A stretch of DNA of 9,400 nt from Ruminococcaceae bacterium UBA7212. Its GTDB lineage: Bacteria; Bacillota; Clostridia; Oscillospirales; Acutalibacteraceae. Where the stretch lies: the NCBI GenBank assembly GCA_002490525.1, contig DKUE01000037.1, positions 1 through 9,400 of the forward strand, given 5' to 3'. The first letter of the stretch is position 1; each line of letters starts with the position of its first letter. Position numbers and translations under genes: made by a program. The notes under the pieces were generated by a model. It did not search any database. It worked only from the letters and a program-made list of their open reading frames with translations, and was not told where the DNA came from. Positions 6,589 to 9,400 of this stretch are shown here, one piece after another.

Positions 6589-7011
6589 TTATTTTTTGGC
6601 GGTCTTCGGACGCTTAGCACCGTATTTGGAACGGGCCTGCATTCTGCCGTTGACGCCCTGGGTGTCGAGTGTACCACGGATAATGTGGTAACGCACACCG
6701 GGAAGATCCTTAACACGGCCGCCGCGAATCAGAACAACGCTGTGTTCCTGAAGGTTGTGACCCACGCCCGGAATGTAAGCGGATACTTCAATTCCGTTTG
6801 TGAGACGGACTCTCGCGAGCTTACGAAGTGCGGAGTTCGGTTTTTTCGGTGTGTCGGTCTTAACGACGGTGCACACGCCTCTCTTCTGCGGAGAATTGTT
6901 GTCAGTCATGACATTTTTCTTCGAGTTGAGACCTTTACCGAGAGCCGGAGCCTTCGATTTCTTTTCAAGTGTCTGTCTTCCGTTGCGAACAAGCTGATTA
7001 AATGTCGGCAA
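6589..7011 (-). CDS. rpsL: 30S ribosomal protein S12 (TTG start)
   Basis: S12 sits at the decoding centre of the 30S subunit and helps check codon-anticodon pairing. The 140-residue product runs from PTFNQLVRNGRQTL to RSKYGAKRPKTAKK and carries the Firmicute-type insertion near residues 20-35, so it is longer than the 124-residue E. coli protein. The core TPKKPNSALRK and GGRVKDLPGVRYH are conserved; both lysines where streptomycin-resistance changes usually occur are wild type, as is the Asp that is often methylthiolated. The frame is open upstream to 7059, but residues before PTFNQ are not S12-like. The start is a TTG (complement of 7009-7011), with AGGAGG (complement of 7020-7025) and an ideal 8-base gap. 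A TTG start is unusual for such a highly expressed gene. Confidence 0.97.
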   Translation of the reverse strand: MPTFNQLVRNGRQTLEKKSKAPALGKGLNSKKNVMTDNNSPQKRGVCTVVKTDTPKKPNSALRKLARVRLTNGIEVSAYIPGVGHNLQEHSVVLIRGGRVKDLPGVRYHIIRGTLDTQGVNGRMQARSKYGAKRPKTAKK

Positions 7012-7039
7012 GTCTTTTTCCTCCTTTTTTGAATGATTT

Positions 7040-7068
7040 TGACGCACTAAAAATAGCATAGCGTGTCA
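7040..7068 (-). promoter_or_regulatory. Alternative leader stem that competes with the base of the 5' hairpin
   Basis: On the minus strand TGACACGC (complement of 7061-7068) can pair with GTGCGTCA (complement of 7040-7047) at 7 of 8 positions, counting one G-T pair, around a 13-base loop. The TGACAC part is also the right foot of the larger hairpin at 7063-7112, so the two cannot form fully at once. The ribosome binding site of rpsL (7020-7025) lies just downstream and is free in both forms. Confidence 0.35.
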
Positions 7069-7112
7069 GCAAAACAAACATCCCCTGAAAAAGATGTTTG
7101 TTTTGCTCACAC
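7063..7112 (-). promoter_or_regulatory. Large stem-loop at the predicted 5' end of the rpsL mRNA
   Basis: The arms 7063-7082 and 7093-7112 are complementary at 19 of 20 positions, the single mismatch being five positions from the base, and close a 10-base loop. On the minus strand the core stem is GCAAAACAAACATC with GATGTTTGTTTTGC. The promoter just upstream predicts a start near 7114, so this hairpin would occupy almost the first bases of the transcript. 5'-terminal stems of this kind can protect mRNA from decay, and a protein or small-molecule sensor is also possible. It is not followed by a T run on either strand, so it is not a standard terminator. Confidence 0.7.
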
Positions 7113-7147
7113 AAGCTAAGATTTTAGCACCTAAAACCTTAGCTTGT
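7111..7147. repeat. 17-pair dyad overlapping the rpsL promoter
   Basis: Arms 7111-7127 and 7131-7147 are reverse complements except at one position (7121/7137, a G-T pair if read as minus-strand RNA), around a 3-base centre. The outer arms are ACAAGCTAAG and CTTAGCTTGT, the inner ones TTTTAG and CTAAAA. The dyad covers the end of the -35, the whole spacer and the -10. It ends exactly where the leader hairpin begins, sharing two bases with it. Confidence 0.75.
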
Positions 7148-7150
7148 CAA
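7121..7150 (-). promoter_or_regulatory. Strong predicted promoter of the rpsL-rpsG-fusA-tuf transcript
   Basis: On the minus strand a consensus -35 TTGACA (complement of 7145-7150) is followed after 18 bases by TAAAAT (complement of 7121-7126), preceded by TGC, which makes an extended -10. Transcription should begin near 7114, giving a leader of about 100 bases. It lies 19 bases after the rpoC stop and uncouples the ribosomal genes from rpoBC. Confidence 0.8.
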
Positions 7151-7152
7151 GT

Positions 7153-7168
7153 GTTTTTCGTAAAAAAC
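7153..7168 (-). other. Small hairpin directly after the rpoC stop codon
   Basis: On the minus strand GTTTTT and AAAAAC flank a TACG loop immediately after the TAA at 7169-7171. The stem is AU-rich and not followed by T, so a terminator role is unlikely. A UACG loop belongs to the stable UNCG class, though its closing pair here is U-A. Function is unknown. Confidence 0.4.
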
Positions 7169-9400
7169 TTACGCAGTCGCGCCGTCACCGTCTGTTTGCG
7201 GCTCCAATTCTACATTACTGTAACATTTCATGCCTGTGCCCGACGGCAGAAGCTTACCGATGATGACGTTTTCTTTCAAACCAATCAGCGGGTCGCTCTT
7301 ACCCTTAATCGCGGCATCGGTCAGGACGCGGGTGGTCTCCTGGAAGGAAGCGGCAGACAGGAAGGAATCGGTTGCCAAAGAGGCTTTGGTGATGCCGAGC
7401 AGAACCGGTGAACAGGTTGCCTCGACAAACTCCGTACCGTTTTCTTCCGCACGCTTTTTCGCCTCGCGATTGGCGTGCATAAACTCGCTCTTTTCCACTG
7501 TTGCGCCCGGAAGTAAATCCGTAGAGCCGGGTTCGTCCACCTTCAACTTGCGCATCATCTGACGGACGATAACCTCAATATGCTTATCGTTGATGTCAAC
7601 GCCCTGCATACGGTAAGTGCGCTGTACTTCTTTAATCAAGTAGTCATGCACCGCATTGACGCCGTTAATAGCAAGAATATCATGCGGATTGGGCGAACCT
7701 TCTGTAAGTGCCGTGCCCTTCTTTACATAAATCGGATTGCCGTCCGCATCGGTCTCCGTATTGAAGCGCTTGCGGAAGCCGTAAGGAATCAGATAGCTTC
7801 TCTCATCGGCGGTTTCGTCATTGGTAATCACGATATGCTCGTTCTTTTTGATTTCGCGGAACGAAAGACGTCCGTCGATTTCCGCGAGAATGGCAAGTGT
7901 TTTGGGCTTCCTTGCCTCGAACAGTTCTTCAACACGGGGAAGACCCTGTGTAATATCCTGGCTGGATGCAATACCGCCCGTATGGAAAGTACGCATGGTC
8001 AGCTGTGTACCGGGTTCACCGATGGACTGTGCGGCAATGATACCGACCGCTTCACCGACGGTGACGGGGTCGCCTGTTGCCAGGTTCGAACCATAGCACT
8101 TGATACATACGCCGTGCTCTGCCTCGCAGGTCAAAAGCGAACGAATCTTTACACGTCGGTCTGCGGGATTTTCACGCGCGTTAACCAAATCAGCAACGCG
8201 GCCTGCGGCTTCTTCGGTCATCATCTCATCCTTGGACTGAATCAACTCACCGGTTGTATCGTCCACGAAATCCTCTAAGAGATAACGTCCGGTCAGACGC
8301 TCTTTGAGGGTTTCAATCATTTCCTTGCCCTCGGTAATGTCGTAAACCTCAATGCCGTCGTGGCAATGGCAATCCTCTTCGTGAATGATAACTTCCTGTG
8401 AAACGTCTACCAAACGGCGGGTCAGGTAACCGGAGTCCGCCGTACGCAGCGCGGTATCCGCCAAGCCTTTACGCGCACCGCGCGAGGAAATGAAGTATTC
8501 CAGTACATTCAGACCTTCGCGGTAGTTTGCACGAATCGGGACCTCAATCGTCTTACCTGCGGTATTCGCAATCAAACCGCGCATACCGGCAAGCTGGCGA
8601 AGCTGGCTTTCCGAGCCACGCGCACCGGAATCCACCATCATATAAATGGGGTTCTCTGTGCCGAGGTTATCCTTTAAGCCCTGGGCTACCTTATTGGTGC
8701 ACTCTTCCCAAACTTTGATAACGGATTTCGCGCGCTCGGAGTTGCTCATAAGACCCATCTTGTAGTTTGCGGTGATGGCATCTACGCGTTCCTCCGCCTG
8801 CGCCAGCATCTCTTGCTTCTGCGGCGGGATAGTTGCATCGCAAACCGCAACGGTAATACCGCTCTTGGTCGAATATTTATATCCCTGCGCCTTAATCTTA
8901 TCCAGCATTTCGGAAGCTACGGTTACACCGTGCACTTTAATGCACTTGTCGATGATTTTGCCGAGGGTCTTTTTGTTGACAAGGAACTCAACCTCTAACT
9001 TAAATGCGTTTTCGGGGTCGCTTCTGTCGACAAATCCGAGGTCCTGCGGAATCGGATTGTTGAAGATTATCTTGCCGAGTGTGGTGTCAATCAGCTTCGA
9101 GCGTTTTTCACCGTCAATCTCTTTGGTCATGCGCACCTTAATTTTGGAGTGCAGGCCGATGTAGCCTTCATCATATGCCATGACGGCTTCATCAAAACTG
9201 GTGAATACCTTGCCGTTGCCCGGGTCATCGTCTTTTTCCATTGTCAGATAGTAAGAACCGAGAATCATATCCTGCGTCGGCACGGCAACAGGTTTACCGT
9301 CCGAGGGCTTTAACAGGTTGTTGGCGGCAAGCATCAAAAGTCTTGCCTCCGCCTGTGCCTCCGCGGACAGCGGTACGTGCACAGCCATCTGGTCACCGTC
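7169..9400 (-). CDS. rpoC: DNA-directed RNA polymerase subunit beta', C-terminal part
   Basis: The beta' subunit forms half of the RNA polymerase catalytic cleft. The frame is open from the right edge of the window and supplies 743 residues; the N-terminal part is outside. The first visible residues, DGDQMAVHVPLS, are the end of the NADFDGD motif, so two of the three Mg-binding aspartates are seen. The bridge helix (DSGARGSESQLRQLAGMRG) maps near 8575-8650 and the trigger loop (GLADTALRTADSGYLTRRLVD) near 8410-8475. The second zinc site has its cysteines in EEDCHC near 8360-8380 and in LLTC...GVCIKC near 8090-8135. The C-terminal SIGEPGTQLTMRTFHTGG and LGITKASLATDSFLSAASF segments are normal. 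No long lineage-specific insertion is visible. rpoB should lie upstream, beyond 9400. Confidence 0.98.
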   Translation of the reverse strand, partial: DGDQMAVHVPLSAEAQAEARLLMLAANNLLKPSDGKPVAVPTQDMILGSYYLTMEKDDDPGNGKVFTSFDEAVMAYDEGYIGLHSKIKVRMTKEIDGEKRSKLIDTTLGKIIFNNPIPQDLGFVDRSDPENAFKLEVEFLVNKKTLGKIIDKCIKVHGVTVASEMLDKIKAQGYKYSTKSGITVAVCDATIPPQKQEMLAQAEERVDAITANYKMGLMSNSERAKSVIKVWEECTNKVAQGLKDNLGTENPIYMMVDSGARGSESQLRQLAGMRGLIANTAGKTIEVPIRANYREGLNVLEYFISSRGARKGLADTALRTADSGYLTRRLVDVSQEVIIHEEDCHCHDGIEVYDITEGKEMIETLKERLTGRYLLEDFVDDTTGELIQSKDEMMTEEAAGRVADLVNARENPADRRVKIRSLLTCEAEHGVCIKCYGSNLATGDPVTVGEAVGIIAAQSIGEPGTQLTMRTFHTGGIASSQDITQGLPRVEELFEARKPKTLAILAEIDGRLSFREIKKNEHIVITNDETADERSYLIPYGFRKRFNTETDADGNPIYVKKGTALTEGSPNPHDILAINGVNAVHDYLIKEVQRTYRMQGVDINDKHIEVIVRQMMRKLKVDEPGSTDLLPGATVEKSEFMHANREAKKRAEENGTEFVEATCSPVLLGITKASLATDSFLSAASFQETTRVLTDAAIKGKSDPLIGLKENVIIGKLLPSGTGMKCYSNVELEPQTDGDGATA

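Noticed and set aside
6574..6597. Plus-strand terminator-like hairpin TAAGGC / GCCTTA followed by six T
   Set aside because: No plus-strand gene ends here; the T run is the complement of lysine codons at the end of rpsL and the stem includes its stop codon.
7012..7059. N-terminal extension of S12
   Set aside because: S12 begins at PTFNQ. The extra 16 residues include the translated ribosome binding site region.
7063..7112. Reading the large leader hairpin as an intrinsic terminator for rpoC
   Set aside because: Neither side of the stem is followed by a T run; the nearest T stretch is about eight bases beyond the foot and interrupted.
7580..8278. Open frame antisense to rpoC (232 codons)
   Set aside because: It is a shadow of the conserved rpoC frame, with no independent support.

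Overview
The window looks like a chromosomal segment from a Gram-positive, anaerobe-type Firmicute, most likely class Clostridia and possibly Oscillospirales. That placement is inferred from the order rpoC-rpsL-rpsG-fusA-tuf, strong AGGAGG-type ribosome binding sites, and the style of the EF-Tu, EF-G and S12 sequences. It was not checked against any database.

Left part, plus strand (1-2433). The window opens inside the last 34 codons of a tyrosine recombinase, so a mobile element probably lies to the left. After it come short TTCAAT and TGCAACA repeats, a terminator-like hairpin, two perfect palindromes and a promoter. An ABC-2 type exporter pair follows: an ATPase starting at 399 (an upstream in-frame ATG at 126 is not the real start) and a permease overlapping it by ATGA. 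The cassette ends in a small gene that appears broken by a one-base insertion in a run of seven A and by an in-frame TAG.

Right part, minus strand (2492-9400). This is the str operon, read right to left: rpoC (its N-terminal part lies outside the window), rpsL (S12), rpsG (S7), fusA (EF-G), tuf (EF-Tu) and an intrinsic terminator. It is convergent with the exporter cassette. Together these genes supply the catalytic half of RNA polymerase, two 30S proteins from the decoding region and head, and the two elongation GTPases. The L7Ae-like gene often found between rpoC and rpsL in Firmicutes is absent. rpsL starts with TTG and rpsG with GTG.

The protein-coding content is mostly ordinary. The unusual material is in the gaps of the str operon. 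The 157-base rpoC-rpsL gap is almost wholly made of inverted repeats: a 17-pair dyad spans a near-consensus promoter, and a 20-position hairpin (19 pairs) sits at the predicted 5' end of the rpsL mRNA, with an alternative, mutually exclusive stem beside it. The 158-base rpsL-rpsG gap holds a direct repeat that can form competing stems, at the place where S7 feedback acts in E. coli. tuf has its own promoter, also embedded in an inverted repeat. No CRISPR array, tRNA, rRNA or complete insertion sequence was seen.
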